Assembly: GCA_016713905.1 (NCBI GenBank) | Contig: JADJOE010000001.1 | Location: 310,001 to 374,000 of the forward strand | Source of the DNA: Candidatus Vicinibacter proximus | GTDB taxonomy: Bacteria; Bacteroidota; Bacteroidia; Chitinophagales; Saprospiraceae | Direction of reading: 5' to 3' | DNA: 64,000 bases | Shown here: in pieces, positions 43,162 through 52,299 of the stretch | How the letters are laid out: every line of letters starts with the position of its first letter | How positions within the stretch are numbered: the first letter of the stretch is position 1 | Translations under genes and position numbers: made by a program | Notes under the pieces: model-generated | Told to the model about the DNA's origin: nothing | The model's database searches: none | The model's input: the letters and a program-made list of their open reading frames with translations, nothing else

Positions 43162-43674
43162 ATGAAAATCAACACATTAAAATTTTTATTGCTAACTTTT
43201 TTGTTGGCTTACCAAGCTCCTTCTTTTGCTCAAAAATTTGGCTATTTAAATTCACAAGCACTTTTATCCGAATTGCCTGAAGTAAAACAGGCCGATGCTA
43301 ATTTACAGGCTTTACAAGCTCAGTTGGAGAAAAAGGGCCAGCAAATGGTTGCGGAACTTGAAAATAAATATAAGGATTTGCAAAGGAAAGAGCAATCAGG
43401 AGAAATTTCCCCTAAAGCACTTGAAGAGGAAGCGAAAAAGCTAAAAGAACAAGAAGCAGAACTGGGAAAATATGAACAGGAAATGCAAAAGCAGCTCTTA
43501 GCTAAAAGACAAGAAACTTTACAACCGATTTTAGATAAAGTAAATAACATTATCAAACAAGTTGCAACCGAAAATCAATTTACATACATATTTGATTCAA
43601 GTGCAGGAATTTTATTATACGCACAGGAATCAATGGATGTGACTGCCTTAGTCAAAACCAAATTAGGAATCTAG
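43162..43674 (+). CDS. OmpH/Skp family periplasmic chaperone (second copy)
   Basis: This 170-residue paralogue of the preceding gene has a signal peptide ending APSFAQ, the core KFGYLNSQALLSELPEVKQA, a long coiled-coil region rich in Gln, Glu and Lys (residues about 45-120), and the C-terminal NQFTYIFDSSAGILLYAQES. It has its own -7 box. murI follows in the same reading frame with only the stop codon and one codon between. Confidence 0.9.
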   Translation: MKINTLKFLLLTFLLAYQAPSFAQKFGYLNSQALLSELPEVKQADANLQALQAQLEKKGQQMVAELENKYKDLQRKEQSGEISPKALEEEAKKLKEQEAELGKYEQEMQKQLLAKRQETLQPILDKVNNIIKQVATENQFTYIFDSSAGILLYAQESMDVTALVKTKLGI

Positions 43675-43677
43675 GGC

Positions 43678-44496
43678 TTGCCTAATATTCAAGAGCGGCC
43701 TATAGGTATTTTTGATTCAGGGATAGGTGGACTTACTGTTGCCCAAGCAATAAATCGTTTACTTCCTAATGAACAATGTATTTATGTTGGGGATACGGCA
43801 CATATGCCTTACGGCGATAAGTCAGTAGAATTGATTCGTCATTTCTCTTTGCGTATTTCCGAATACCTATTGAATAATTATAATTGTAAAGCTCTTGTAA
43901 TAGCATGCAATACAGCATCGGCTGCTGCTTATGAGTTTCTCCGAGATAGACTTAAGGGAAAAGTTCCAGTAATTAATGTGATTGACCCAATGGTTGAGTT
44001 TGTGATCAATCAGGAATCTATCCAACATGTAGGCATAATCGCGACCAAAACAACCATCCAATCTGAAGTATATCAAGAAAAATTTTCCAGAAGGAAAAAG
44101 GAATTAAAATATTCAACTTTAGCTACTCCATTGCTAGCCCCAATGATTGAAGAAGGCTTTTATAATAATACCATCAGCAATGCCGTACTTCATGAATACC
44201 TTGACATGCCAGATCTCAGAGGCATAGATAGCCTTATCCTGGCATGCACACATTATCCACTGATAAAAAAAGAGATTGAAGCATTTTATGAACATAAGGT
44301 GAAAGTGATTGACTCAGCTGAAGTTGTAGCGATGAAATTGAAACATATTCTAGTAAAGGAAAGTCTACTTAATGACACACAAAATGCACAAAAGAATTTG
44401 TTTTTTGTGACTGATTATAGTGTTCACTTTGAAAGAACCACAAAACTATTTTATGGAGAAAAAATTAACTTGCAGAAAATTTCAATATCTGATTAA
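43678..44496 (+). CDS. murI: Glutamate racemase
   Basis: MurI makes D-glutamate for peptidoglycan. The 272-residue protein has both halves of the active site: GIFDSGIGGLTVAQAI, AHMPYGDKS, VIACNTASAAAYE with the first catalytic cysteine, IATKTTIQS, and LILACTHYPLIKKEIEAF with the second. The start is TTG at 43678: the upstream stop codon of ompH2 in the same frame leaves only one codon (GGC) before it, and the conserved DSGIGG lies 13 residues in, so there is no other start. It converges on a membrane protein gene with 23 bp between. Confidence 0.95.
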   Translation: MPNIQERPIGIFDSGIGGLTVAQAINRLLPNEQCIYVGDTAHMPYGDKSVELIRHFSLRISEYLLNNYNCKALVIACNTASAAAYEFLRDRLKGKVPVINVIDPMVEFVINQESIQHVGIIATKTTIQSEVYQEKFSRRKKELKYSTLATPLLAPMIEEGFYNNTISNAVLHEYLDMPDLRGIDSLILACTHYPLIKKEIEAFYEHKVKVIDSAEVVAMKLKHILVKESLLNDTQNAQKNLFFVTDYSVHFERTTKLFYGEKINLQKISISD

Positions 44497-44519
44497 ATTT
44501 TGATTTCTAAAATGTTCGG

Positions 44520-45377
44520 TTAATATTTTTCTTGTTTCACCCGGTTATAAATTCCTAAATAAATCAATTGTTTCAATTGAATTCTTAAAATAAAATAAGT
44601 TTGTTGGATTAGTATAAGAACTAACAACATGAAACTTAATTCGTGATTTAAAATATTTTCTAACATTAAGTAGATGAAAAGGATGCACAATTGAAAAAAA
44701 ATCATTAACAATATAAATTTTAACAAAACTAGCCAATTTTTTACTAATGATTTCAAACCTATACGAAGGCACTTTCTATATGTAAATTTTTCTTGCATAA
44801 AGATCAGTTTACTGATCACTGACCAAGTAAATATAGATAATATTAAAATTGCAAGTATTATTACTAAAATGATTAGTAGAATAAAAATAAACTTTTCTGA
44901 TGAAAAATAATTCAAAAGTGAATCTAAGGATAAAGCAAAGGGAACTATAAAGGATAAAATTGAAATTAAAATTAAAGTGAAGAAGAATAAATTAAACTTT
45001 AAATTAGGGATAAAATATTGTATAGAATTTTTGAAAAATGAAATTGCAGAATTTTGATTTTTATTTACGGTTGAAAATAGTATTCCTGCATTAATTAAAT
45101 TACTTACCAAAACCCAAACCAACAGAGAGTATTTAGCTGAATGCAAAATTGTCAGAATTGAAGATCTATTAAATCTCATATAATCTGAAAATACTGTATG
45201 ATTGTAATGGTTTATCAAATCATTTAGTTCTAAGGAACTTCCTATTGAACCTTTTAGTATGGAATATAAATCAAAGGCAAATAGACCTACAATGGCAAGT
45301 TGGATAAAATAGTTGGTCAATGTAATTTGCCAATTATCAAAGATTTGTTTTATTTCATTTTGGTAATATTTGAACAT
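44520..45377 (-). CDS. Integral membrane protein of unknown function beside M1 peptidase
   Basis: The 285-residue protein has about six membrane helices (near residues 20-40, 85-105, 125-150, 165-190, 215-240 and 245-265) and a basic C-terminus. I recognise no motifs. Its composition, rich in Phe, Ile, Leu and Asn, is like other AT-rich membrane proteins here. It lies 4 bp behind the M1 metallopeptidase gene on the same strand, so the two are very probably translated from one message. The function is unknown. Confidence 0.75.
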   Translation of the reverse strand: MFKYYQNEIKQIFDNWQITLTNYFIQLAIVGLFAFDLYSILKGSIGSSLELNDLINHYNHTVFSDYMRFNRSSILTILHSAKYSLLVWVLVSNLINAGILFSTVNKNQNSAISFFKNSIQYFIPNLKFNLFFFTLILISILSFIVPFALSLDSLLNYFSSEKFIFILLIILVIILAILILSIFTWSVISKLIFMQEKFTYRKCLRIGLKSLVKNWLVLLKFILLMIFFQLCILFIYLMLENILNHELSFMLLVLILIQQTYFILRIQLKQLIYLGIYNRVKQEKY

Positions 45378-45381
45378 ACCT

Positions 45382-47376
45382 CTATAATAGTATACTAAGT
45401 GATTGAAGTATGTTTTGAAAATAAAACATAAATTTATTGGAGTACCATATTAGAGCAACTTGGTTCGGCTCTACCGAAAAGCTATTATTGTTTAAATCGA
45501 TATCTAGTAGTAAATTATGTTTAGGGTCAATATGAGCTGATATTACTTTAGATGAATTGTAAATATTTAAAATTTTGCTGCCTTCAATTCCACTCCAATT
45601 TATTATTTGTGAAGATCCATTTTCAAAATTAATCTGAATTTCAACAGGAATTATCCAATCTCCTGTTCTTTCAACATGTACCTTTGAATGAATGAGTGCT
45701 GATATTTCAGGAGATAAATAGTTTGAGTCAAATATTCCACTTTTTTTAAGCTGGTGTTCATAAGTTATATTGGTAACAGCATAGTCCAGAATTTTCGAAT
45801 CATATAAACTGCATTCAAATAGTTCATAGTTCCGAATTGCAATCACAGAATCAAATTTTTTCAATAGCTCTGATTTCATAAGATTCATAAAATCTATACC
45901 CTTTGGGTGTTTGAATTTCCAAAGGTTGAAATAAGATTTTATAATAGTATCCAAATTACTCTCCCCAATTAGATTTTGCAAAGTGTGTAGCGTAGTAGCT
46001 GTCTTGCTGTAAATAAGTGATTTGTAGTTTTTCTCATTAAATAACCAGGCTGGCCTAGCAGTGGGTCCTTCTCTGTGATTATTCATAGTAGTATATTCCA
46101 GGCGTGTTAAATCTCGATTATCGATTTTTATTCCTATAAAATCTACAAGTGATTTAGATTTACCAAATGCAGAGTCTATAATTCGGTCCTCAAAATAAGT
46201 AGAAAAGCCTTCATCTAACCATGGTTCTTCCTTTTCATTGTTGGCTACCACTGCCATAAAATATTGATGAACAAATTCATGCACTACGAGTGATTCTGTT
46301 GTTCTGATATTTTTTGGCATTCCATAAACAGACCCCGTAGTAATGAGTGTAGGATATTCCATTAGGCCGGATTTTAATCCATGGAATGGAGGGCAGACAA
46401 TAGTTATCGAAGGATATGGATATCTTCCAATGTGATTTTCCATATATTCCATTGCAAAAATTAATATTTTTATGTATCTGTCTATCTGATCATCATATTC
46501 TGATGGTATTAATAATTTTATTTTTATCCCATTCCAGATTTCTTCCTTAGTTTTAAAGTTAGGGTAAGCCGTCCAGGCAAAATCAATTACATCGTTAGCT
46601 TGATACTTTCTTGTAACTGTATTATTTAAATTTAGTATTTCTGATATTAAGCAGCCGGAGGCACCTACAATATATTTCTGTGGAACAGTTATTTGAACAT
46701 TATAATTTCCAAAGTCTGCATAAAATTCTGTAGAACGTAAGAATTGATGACAATTCCAATCCCAAATTCCAAATTTATTTTTCTCAAAAACACCAAGCTG
46801 TGGAAACCAATGACTTAAAAAGTAAAAATCTCTACTGTATCCGCACCGGGCAATGGTTTTAGGAATTTTAGCTTTCCATTCTAAGTTAAATATAGCTGTG
46901 TCTCCTGGCTCAATTTTATTCTTTAATAGAACTTCCAAAACTGACTGATCATTAATATTTCCATCATCGCATTGAATGTATCTTGTATTTTTTGTTAGAT
47001 CATATTTAGTTTGATGCTTTTCCTGGGTAATTTTTTCAATTGAAATCCATCCCCATTCATTGAGATTTCGATTAGAAAATTGATTTCCAAAAATTGTTGA
47101 GGTTCCCTTAAGAAAACTTGTTTCCGTGTTTTTAAATGAATTTAAATACATGTAGAATTGCAAATTCTGAATACAAGTATTTGATTGATTAACAAAATAA
47201 ATGGTTTGTGTTCCGGATAAGATATTATTTATATCATCTAGTGAAGTTTGGATCTCATAGTTGGTGGTTCGTTGGCTTAATACAGGTTGAGGATTTTCAG
47301 AACAAGATGAATTAACCTCTTGCTCCGTTGGGATAATAATATTAAAAAAAATAAATATTAAAGTAAAAAAAATCAT
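45382..47376 (-). CDS. M1 family zinc metallopeptidase
   Basis: This aminopeptidase-type enzyme has the zinc site HEFVH (H366, H370) with the third ligand E389 in WLDEGFSTYFED, and a GxMxN-like segment GLKSGLMEYPTLIT just before. The N-terminal half is the beta-sandwich M1 domain (TIFNLEWKAKIP, YSRDFYFLSHWFPQLGVFE). The first residues are hydrophobic (IFFTLIFIFFNIIIP), giving a signal peptide or anchor, and the last 20 residues are again hydrophobic, so the protein may be membrane-attached at both ends. It is 664 residues long. Substrate unknown; it probably cleaves N-terminal residues from peptides outside the cytoplasm. The adjacent membrane protein may be a partner. Confidence 0.9.
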   Translation of the reverse strand: MIFFTLIFIFFNIIIPTEQEVNSSCSENPQPVLSQRTTNYEIQTSLDDINNILSGTQTIYFVNQSNTCIQNLQFYMYLNSFKNTETSFLKGTSTIFGNQFSNRNLNEWGWISIEKITQEKHQTKYDLTKNTRYIQCDDGNINDQSVLEVLLKNKIEPGDTAIFNLEWKAKIPKTIARCGYSRDFYFLSHWFPQLGVFEKNKFGIWDWNCHQFLRSTEFYADFGNYNVQITVPQKYIVGASGCLISEILNLNNTVTRKYQANDVIDFAWTAYPNFKTKEEIWNGIKIKLLIPSEYDDQIDRYIKILIFAMEYMENHIGRYPYPSITIVCPPFHGLKSGLMEYPTLITTGSVYGMPKNIRTTESLVVHEFVHQYFMAVVANNEKEEPWLDEGFSTYFEDRIIDSAFGKSKSLVDFIGIKIDNRDLTRLEYTTMNNHREGPTARPAWLFNEKNYKSLIYSKTATTLHTLQNLIGESNLDTIIKSYFNLWKFKHPKGIDFMNLMKSELLKKFDSVIAIRNYELFECSLYDSKILDYAVTNITYEHQLKKSGIFDSNYLSPEISALIHSKVHVERTGDWIIPVEIQINFENGSSQIINWSGIEGSKILNIYNSSKVISAHIDPKHNLLLDIDLNNNSFSVEPNQVALIWYSNKFMFYFQNILQSLSILL

Positions 47377-47521
47377 TCAATTGTTTTTAGCAGTAGACTA
47401 CAATGCCAATCGGACCAATTAGTATTATACCACAAAAGGTGAAATTTTGACTAATTGTACTTCGCTAATTTAGGTAGTTTAGCGGAAATTATTTTAGAAT
47501 ATTTAAATGCCCTAACCCAAT

Positions 47522-48898
47522 TTATTTTGCTATTTCTTTCAAACGGGCAGTGAAATGCCTTAAGGTAGGAGCCTCATAGACTATTTCCATTCCCTTAATT
47601 GAATTTCTCTTTTGAAAAACATCAATAATTACTTCTGCGACATAATCTATATGGCTTTGAGTGTACACACGTCGCGGTATAGCCAGTCTTACAAGCTCCA
47701 TCATAGAAGGAATTAGATTACCATTTTCATCATATGTTCCAAACATAAGTGATCCAATTTCACAACTTCGGATTCCTCCTTCTAAAAACAACCAGGCAAC
47801 TAATGCTTGGCCAGGATATTGATGGGTTGGAATATGCGGTAAGAATTCTTTTGCGTCAAGATAAACTGCATGTCCTCCAGCAGGTTGCATAACCGGAATT
47901 CCTTCTTTAATTAGTTTTTCAGTAAGGTATTCCGTTGTTCTAATTCGATATTGTAAGTAATTTTCTTCTAAAACCTCCTCAAGACCAATGGAGATGGCTT
48001 CAAGGTCACGGCCAGCTAAACCACCATAGGTCGGAAATCCTTCAGTAATGATTAGTAGATTCCGACAATCTTGGGCTAATTTCTCGTCATATAAGGCTAG
48101 AAAGCCACCAATATTTGCAAATGCGTCCTTTTTGGCGCTCATGGTACACCCTTTGGCATAGGAGAATAACTCTCTTGCAATTTCTTTGACAGACGTGCTC
48201 TCATAGCCTGGCTCTCTTAACTTTATAAAATAACAGTTTTCAGCAAAGCGGCATGCATCAATGAACAAAGGAATTTCAAATTTATCACAAATACCTTTTA
48301 CAGCTTTAATGTTTGCCATACTAACAGGTTGTCCACCACCTGAGTTGTTGGTTACTGTAATTAAACAAAGCGGAATATTTTCCGAACCCTTTTCTAGAAT
48401 AAAACTTTCTAAAGCGTCAACGTCCATATTACCCTTAAAGGGTGCTGATATAGTTGGTATTTTTCCTTCCTTGCAAAGTAGATCAACGCCAACCGCACCA
48501 CTTGCTTCAATATTAGCTCTAGTGGTATCAAAAAGAGTATTACTTACAATGTATTTACCTTTACCGCCCATTATCGAAAAAAGTATCTTTTCAGATGCTC
48601 TTCCCTGATGTGTTGGTATTATTATAGGCATACCGGTAATTTCTTGTATGGTTTTTTCAAAACGAAAGAAACTTCTACTGCCAGCATAGGATTCATCTCC
48701 CAGCATAATTCCTGCCCATTGAGCGCTGCTCATGGCACTTGTTCCACTATCTGTGAGCAAGTCAATTATTACATCCTCCGCTTTAATTAAAAAGGGATTA
48801 TAAAATGCATCGGCAATAATTTTTTTTCTCTGTTCTCGTGAAGTAAACTGAATAGGCTCTACTGATTTTATTTTAAACGGCTCAATTATCGTTTTCAT
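47522..48898 (-). CDS. tnaA: Tryptophanase (beta-eliminating lyase)
   Basis: This PLP enzyme splits tryptophan into indole, pyruvate and ammonia. The 458-residue protein has EPFKIKSVEP, IDLLTDSGTSAMSSAQWAG, PTHQGRASEKIL, TVTNNSGGGQPVSMANIKA, the PLP lysine K257 in MSAKKDAFANIGGF, and EGFPTYGGLAGRDLEAI. Tyrosine phenol-lyase is the close alternative. I favour tryptophanase because the specificity segment reads CEIGSLMFG, as in TnaA, not the MERG of tyrosine phenol-lyase, and the C-terminus reads LRHFTARLKE with the TnaA histidine, not phenylalanine. No Trp-rich leader peptide is seen upstream and no tryptophan permease is adjacent. Confidence 0.88.
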   Translation of the reverse strand: MKTIIEPFKIKSVEPIQFTSREQRKKIIADAFYNPFLIKAEDVIIDLLTDSGTSAMSSAQWAGIMLGDESYAGSRSFFRFEKTIQEITGMPIIIPTHQGRASEKILFSIMGGKGKYIVSNTLFDTTRANIEASGAVGVDLLCKEGKIPTISAPFKGNMDVDALESFILEKGSENIPLCLITVTNNSGGGQPVSMANIKAVKGICDKFEIPLFIDACRFAENCYFIKLREPGYESTSVKEIARELFSYAKGCTMSAKKDAFANIGGFLALYDEKLAQDCRNLLIITEGFPTYGGLAGRDLEAISIGLEEVLEENYLQYRIRTTEYLTEKLIKEGIPVMQPAGGHAVYLDAKEFLPHIPTHQYPGQALVAWLFLEGGIRSCEIGSLMFGTYDENGNLIPSMMELVRLAIPRRVYTQSHIDYVAEVIIDVFQKRNSIKGMEIVYEAPTLRHFTARLKEIAK

Positions 48899-49208
48899 AC
48901 TAATATTCTTATGTAGTTAATAAATTTTAAAAAAACATTTTATAAATTTTCCAATTTAGTATGAAAGAATATTTGGTCAAAATTTATGTAATGTTTTTTT
49001 GAATTGAATAATTGTGCAATACAATAAATTTATTATGTATTAACATATGATCAAAATCATTTGATTTAATGATATTTATTTTCATTTAAAGCTTACAGTT
49101 TAAAAACCTAAATTTCTAATATAAAATAACATAAGATAAGTGATAAATTTCCATAAATGAAAAGAATATATTGATAAAATGGCATGGACTATATACCATT
49201 AGCAGATG
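48899..49208. other. Intergenic region upstream of tryptophanase
   Basis: This 310-bp AT-rich stretch lies between the AI-2E-type permease gene and tnaA on the same strand. I see no open frame with tryptophan codons that would be a tnaC-like leader, and no clear hairpin terminator. A perfect -7 box was not found. Confidence 0.45.
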
Positions 49209-50240
49209 CTATTTTTCATCGTCCAATGGTTGAGTTGAGCTATATTCCTGATTATAGAGATTCAATAGTAAAAGAACAATTGAAATTAAAATAGGACCAA
49301 AGATTAAGCCAATAAACCCAAAAATTTTAAGGCCAATGATGACACCAAAGATTGTAATTAATGGGTGAGTATCCCCTATTTTTCTTTGCAACCAAAATCT
49401 GAATAAATTATCTACAGAACCTACAATCAATAATCCGAATGCTAAAAGAAAAATTCCACCAGAGAGATTTCCATTGTAAATTAAAATTATTGAGAGTGGC
49501 ACATAAATTAACATAGCTCCAAGCATTGGAATGAATGAAGCTATAAAAGTTACCACAAACCAGAGAAAGGGTTCTTCTACACCGGCAACCCAATATCCAA
49601 TTAAAGCTACAAGGCTTTGAAATAATGAAACCAAGGGGACTCCAATGGCATTGCTATAAACAAGAGATTGAAGATGCTTCTTTAAATATCTGCCACTATG
49701 TTCATTTAGCGGTAACATAGAAAGAAATTTCCCCTCAATTTGGCTTCCATTAGTCATGAGAAAATACAAAATAAAATATAGTAATGCCACAATTCCCACA
49801 CTCTTGAGAGTTGCATTGATAAATATGCCACCTTCTTTAACTAACCAATCCCCTATCGAGCTTATGTTTTCTTGTGTCATAATTTCAATATTATACTTTC
49901 TTTCAATGTCTCCTATAAAATCCTGAACTATTGTATACAGATATTCAGAATTCTGAAAGTATGGCAAAATTTTAGACCCTAATATTTGAAATAGACTATT
50001 TAGGGGAAGAATAAAAATAATTATTGATACAACCATCAATAAAATGGCGGAGAAAGACTTAGGCCATTTTTTTTGATTATGAAGGTAAAACATTGGTCTT
50101 CTAAGAAGAATGTATAATGTATACGCTCCTAAAAAAGATGGTACAAATTCCTTGAGGTTCCAGAAAATTAAGCTAAATAGAGTTATAATTACTATGATTA
50201 AAAGTATCTGACGAGTTAACGAATTTGGAATTTGTTGCAT
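49209..50240 (-). CDS. AI-2E family transporter (membrane permease)
   Basis: The 343-residue protein has the AI-2E/PerM layout: two N-terminal helices (LIIVIITLFSLIFW, PSFLGAYTLYILLRRPMFYL), a third long helix (FSAILLMVVSIIIFILPLNSLF), a soluble segment, then the conserved C-terminal membrane block VSLFQSLVALIGYWVAGVEEP, TFIASFIPMLGAMLIYVPL and DTHPLITIFGVIIGLKIFGF. The family includes autoinducer exporters and Na+/H+ antiporters; the substrate here is not known. Its start is well separated from the next gene by a 304-bp region with a perfect palindrome. Confidence 0.9.
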   Translation of the reverse strand: MQQIPNSLTRQILLIIVIITLFSLIFWNLKEFVPSFLGAYTLYILLRRPMFYLHNQKKWPKSFSAILLMVVSIIIFILPLNSLFQILGSKILPYFQNSEYLYTIVQDFIGDIERKYNIEIMTQENISSIGDWLVKEGGIFINATLKSVGIVALLYFILYFLMTNGSQIEGKFLSMLPLNEHSGRYLKKHLQSLVYSNAIGVPLVSLFQSLVALIGYWVAGVEEPFLWFVVTFIASFIPMLGAMLIYVPLSIILIYNGNLSGGIFLLAFGLLIVGSVDNLFRFWLQRKIGDTHPLITIFGVIIGLKIFGFIGLIFGPILISIVLLLLNLYNQEYSSTQPLDDEK

Positions 50241-50544
50241 TTTATAATTTTTTACAATAATATTTGAAAGTTTAAATGAAATCCATTTAATATTTCTATA
50301 ATTTATTACAGATACCTAGAATTATTCAAGTGTACACTTGTTTAATAAACTCCTCCCTGTTGTAATATATTTTCATAAGAAAAAATCGAATTTAATTGAT
50401 AAGGAAATAGTTCATTTACATTTGATGAAATCATATTTAAAAACTAGTAAAAATTCAAAAATCAATTTTTAATCTCCACCCTAAGACAGCATATATTATA
50501 AAATAAGGATGTGTTTATTTTATAAGTTTACTATGAGATTTAAA
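50241..50544. other. Intergenic region upstream of the AI-2E-type permease
   Basis: This 304-bp region holds a 14-bp perfect palindrome at 50327-50340 and is otherwise AT-rich. It has no supportable ORF. It is the likely promoter region of the permease and the 3' end of the M28 peptidase gene. Confidence 0.45.
50327..50340. promoter_or_regulatory. 14-bp perfect palindrome, candidate operator
   Basis: CAAGTGTACACTTG is perfectly self-complementary, and after two mismatches on each side the symmetry continues (ATTA on the left, TAAT on the right) to 26 bp. It lies about 87 bp upstream of the permease ATG, where a dimeric repressor or activator could bind. No T-run follows, so it is not a terminator. 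Confidence 0.5.
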
Positions 50545-52299
50545 TTAAAAATTACTAAGTATCATTTTTTTTGTTGAATAAATATTACCATTAATTTTTA
50601 GAGTATAAAAATAGTTGCCACTCTGGTAATTGTTCCATTGATAATCATAAAAAATTTCATTCAGACCTGATTTTAAATCAAGCTTTATTACTTTTATTAA
50701 ATCACCCATTTCATTGTGAATTTCGAGGTTTGCACTTTTTACGAATTGAAGGTCATTTATAACAATGGGGATCAAAGTCAATTCATCAAAGGGGTTTGGT
50801 CTATTTTGCATCAATTCAACAGGGGGTAAAAGTGTTAAATTGTTGGATTTTGAGAGTACCCTAGTACTGTATTCTTGTCCAAACATTCCAATCCATCCAT
50901 TAGTGTCCTTCCCTGTTGCAGTTACATAATATAAACTTGGGTTAAGTCCACTAATTAAAATCTCAGGCGTATTTGAGAATATGATGGTGTCAAAGTAGGC
51001 AGAATTAATTTTCCTGATTCCTATGATATACTCTACTGCATCTTGTGGATTTTCTATGATAACCTTTAAAGTATTGACGCCTGCAGTTAGTTGTAGTATG
51101 TAAGTGTTTAGAGTGCTGGAAGCAGCATTTACTGCTGATATGGCATTTACAAGACCATTATTTTTTAAGTAATTAAAATTCACATACAAGCTGTCCAATA
51201 TTCCATCTCCATTAAAATCCTTGCCAAGGATATCACGGGAACTATGTTGTCTGTCTGAATAATCTGGTTGATTGGGATTTCCGTCTCCATGTTCGTATGA
51301 AGAAGTAAGCCTTATTGCACTATAACCTTGCTCTCTGAATGGGATATGGTCGCTTCCCCTTCCACTCCTGTCTTCTCCAAACATAACATCAATTTTGGGT
51401 AAAGAGAAGGAAGTATCTTTAGAGGTGTAATCCATAATCAATCTGGTGAGACGTGCAAGATTTTTTGACATGCTGTTGGTTACCCCCGAAGAAAATATTC
51501 TCAATCTTGTACTATCATATTGAAATGGTCCAGGACAACTTGGAGGAGAAGAAGTTTTACCACATTCTATGCCACCCACAATATCATTGTTAAAAACAGC
51601 TTTTACAGGAATAGAATTTATTTTGCAAAATGAAGCAAATGATCTGGATCCACCAAGTCCTTGCTCTTCCCCGGTTACCCAAAGAATAACAATTGTTCTT
51701 GAAAGATTTACTTGACAAAGGTTTCTTGCAATTTCTATAAGCAATGCAGAGCCTGATCCATTATCATCAGCACCCTCGGCCAAACAAAGAGTATCACAAA
51801 GGATTTCGCAACGACTATCTAAATGGGCCTCCACAATTACTAGTTCTTTGCGCAAAGGACCATTACCCGGAATAATACTTAATAATTGCGAATGTCTTGT
51901 ACGGTTACACATTAAATAATCAAATTCAAATTCACAAGTAAAGAGATCGGCACCTGGTAGCATAGACCATTTATCCAAATGTGCTTTGATCCAATTTCTC
52001 GCACCTCGTATCCCTTGATTTGGCTTATCATTGAAATCATTTACTGTATTTCGATTTTGAAAGGATACAATTCCTTTTAGGAAATATTCAATGGAGTCCT
52101 TGTTTAGATTTTGATTTAAAAAGTAGTTCAGACTTTTGTTAGAAACTATAGGTCTAGTTGAAAAACTGTCTGTACTAAAATTTCCCTTTAGTAATTCCAA
52201 ACAGAATGGGTCTGATAAATTAAAATTTGTTTGGGCATTAATAGGTAATACAATCAATTGTATTAGAAAGAAAATCAGTCTAGTATTTTTCATAAACAT
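50545..52299 (-). CDS. M28 family aminopeptidase with T9SS type A sorting domain
   Basis: The 584-residue protein has a signal peptide ending LPINAQ, then an M28 zinc peptidase domain: VEAHLDSRCE with the first metal His and Asp, EGADDNGSGSALLIEIARNL, LWVTGEEQGLGGSRSF, and SGRGSDHIPFREQGYSAIRL. Residues about 400-480 are a fibronectin-like beta domain. The C-terminus is a type A sorting signal (MQNRPNPFDELTLI, GNYFYTLKING, TKKMILSNF), so it should be secreted through the type IX system. Extracellular M28 enzymes take single residues from peptide N-termini; this matches a peptide-scavenging role. ATG at 52299 and a second ATG at 52293 are both possible. Confidence 0.92.
   Translation of the reverse strand: MFMKNTRLIFFLIQLIVLPINAQTNFNLSDPFCLELLKGNFSTDSFSTRPIVSNKSLNYFLNQNLNKDSIEYFLKGIVSFQNRNTVNDFNDKPNQGIRGARNWIKAHLDKWSMLPGADLFTCEFEFDYLMCNRTRHSQLLSIIPGNGPLRKELVIVEAHLDSRCEILCDTLCLAEGADDNGSGSALLIEIARNLCQVNLSRTIVILWVTGEEQGLGGSRSFASFCKINSIPVKAVFNNDIVGGIECGKTSSPPSCPGPFQYDSTRLRIFSSGVTNSMSKNLARLTRLIMDYTSKDTSFSLPKIDVMFGEDRSGRGSDHIPFREQGYSAIRLTSSYEHGDGNPNQPDYSDRQHSSRDILGKDFNGDGILDSLYVNFNYLKNNGLVNAISAVNAASSTLNTYILQLTAGVNTLKVIIENPQDAVEYIIGIRKINSAYFDTIIFSNTPEILISGLNPSLYYVTATGKDTNGWIGMFGQEYSTRVLSKSNNLTLLPPVELMQNRPNPFDELTLIPIVINDLQFVKSANLEIHNEMGDLIKVIKLDLKSGLNEIFYDYQWNNYQSGNYFYTLKINGNIYSTKKMILSNF

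Noticed and set aside
47463..47484. CGCTAA/TTAGCG hairpin between tnaA and the M1 peptidase gene
   Set aside because: Only 6 bp of stem and no T-run on the minus strand; too weak for a terminator call.
48899..49208. Possible tnaC-like leader peptide for tryptophanase
   Set aside because: No short frame with tryptophan codons and a suitable start was found on the minus strand.
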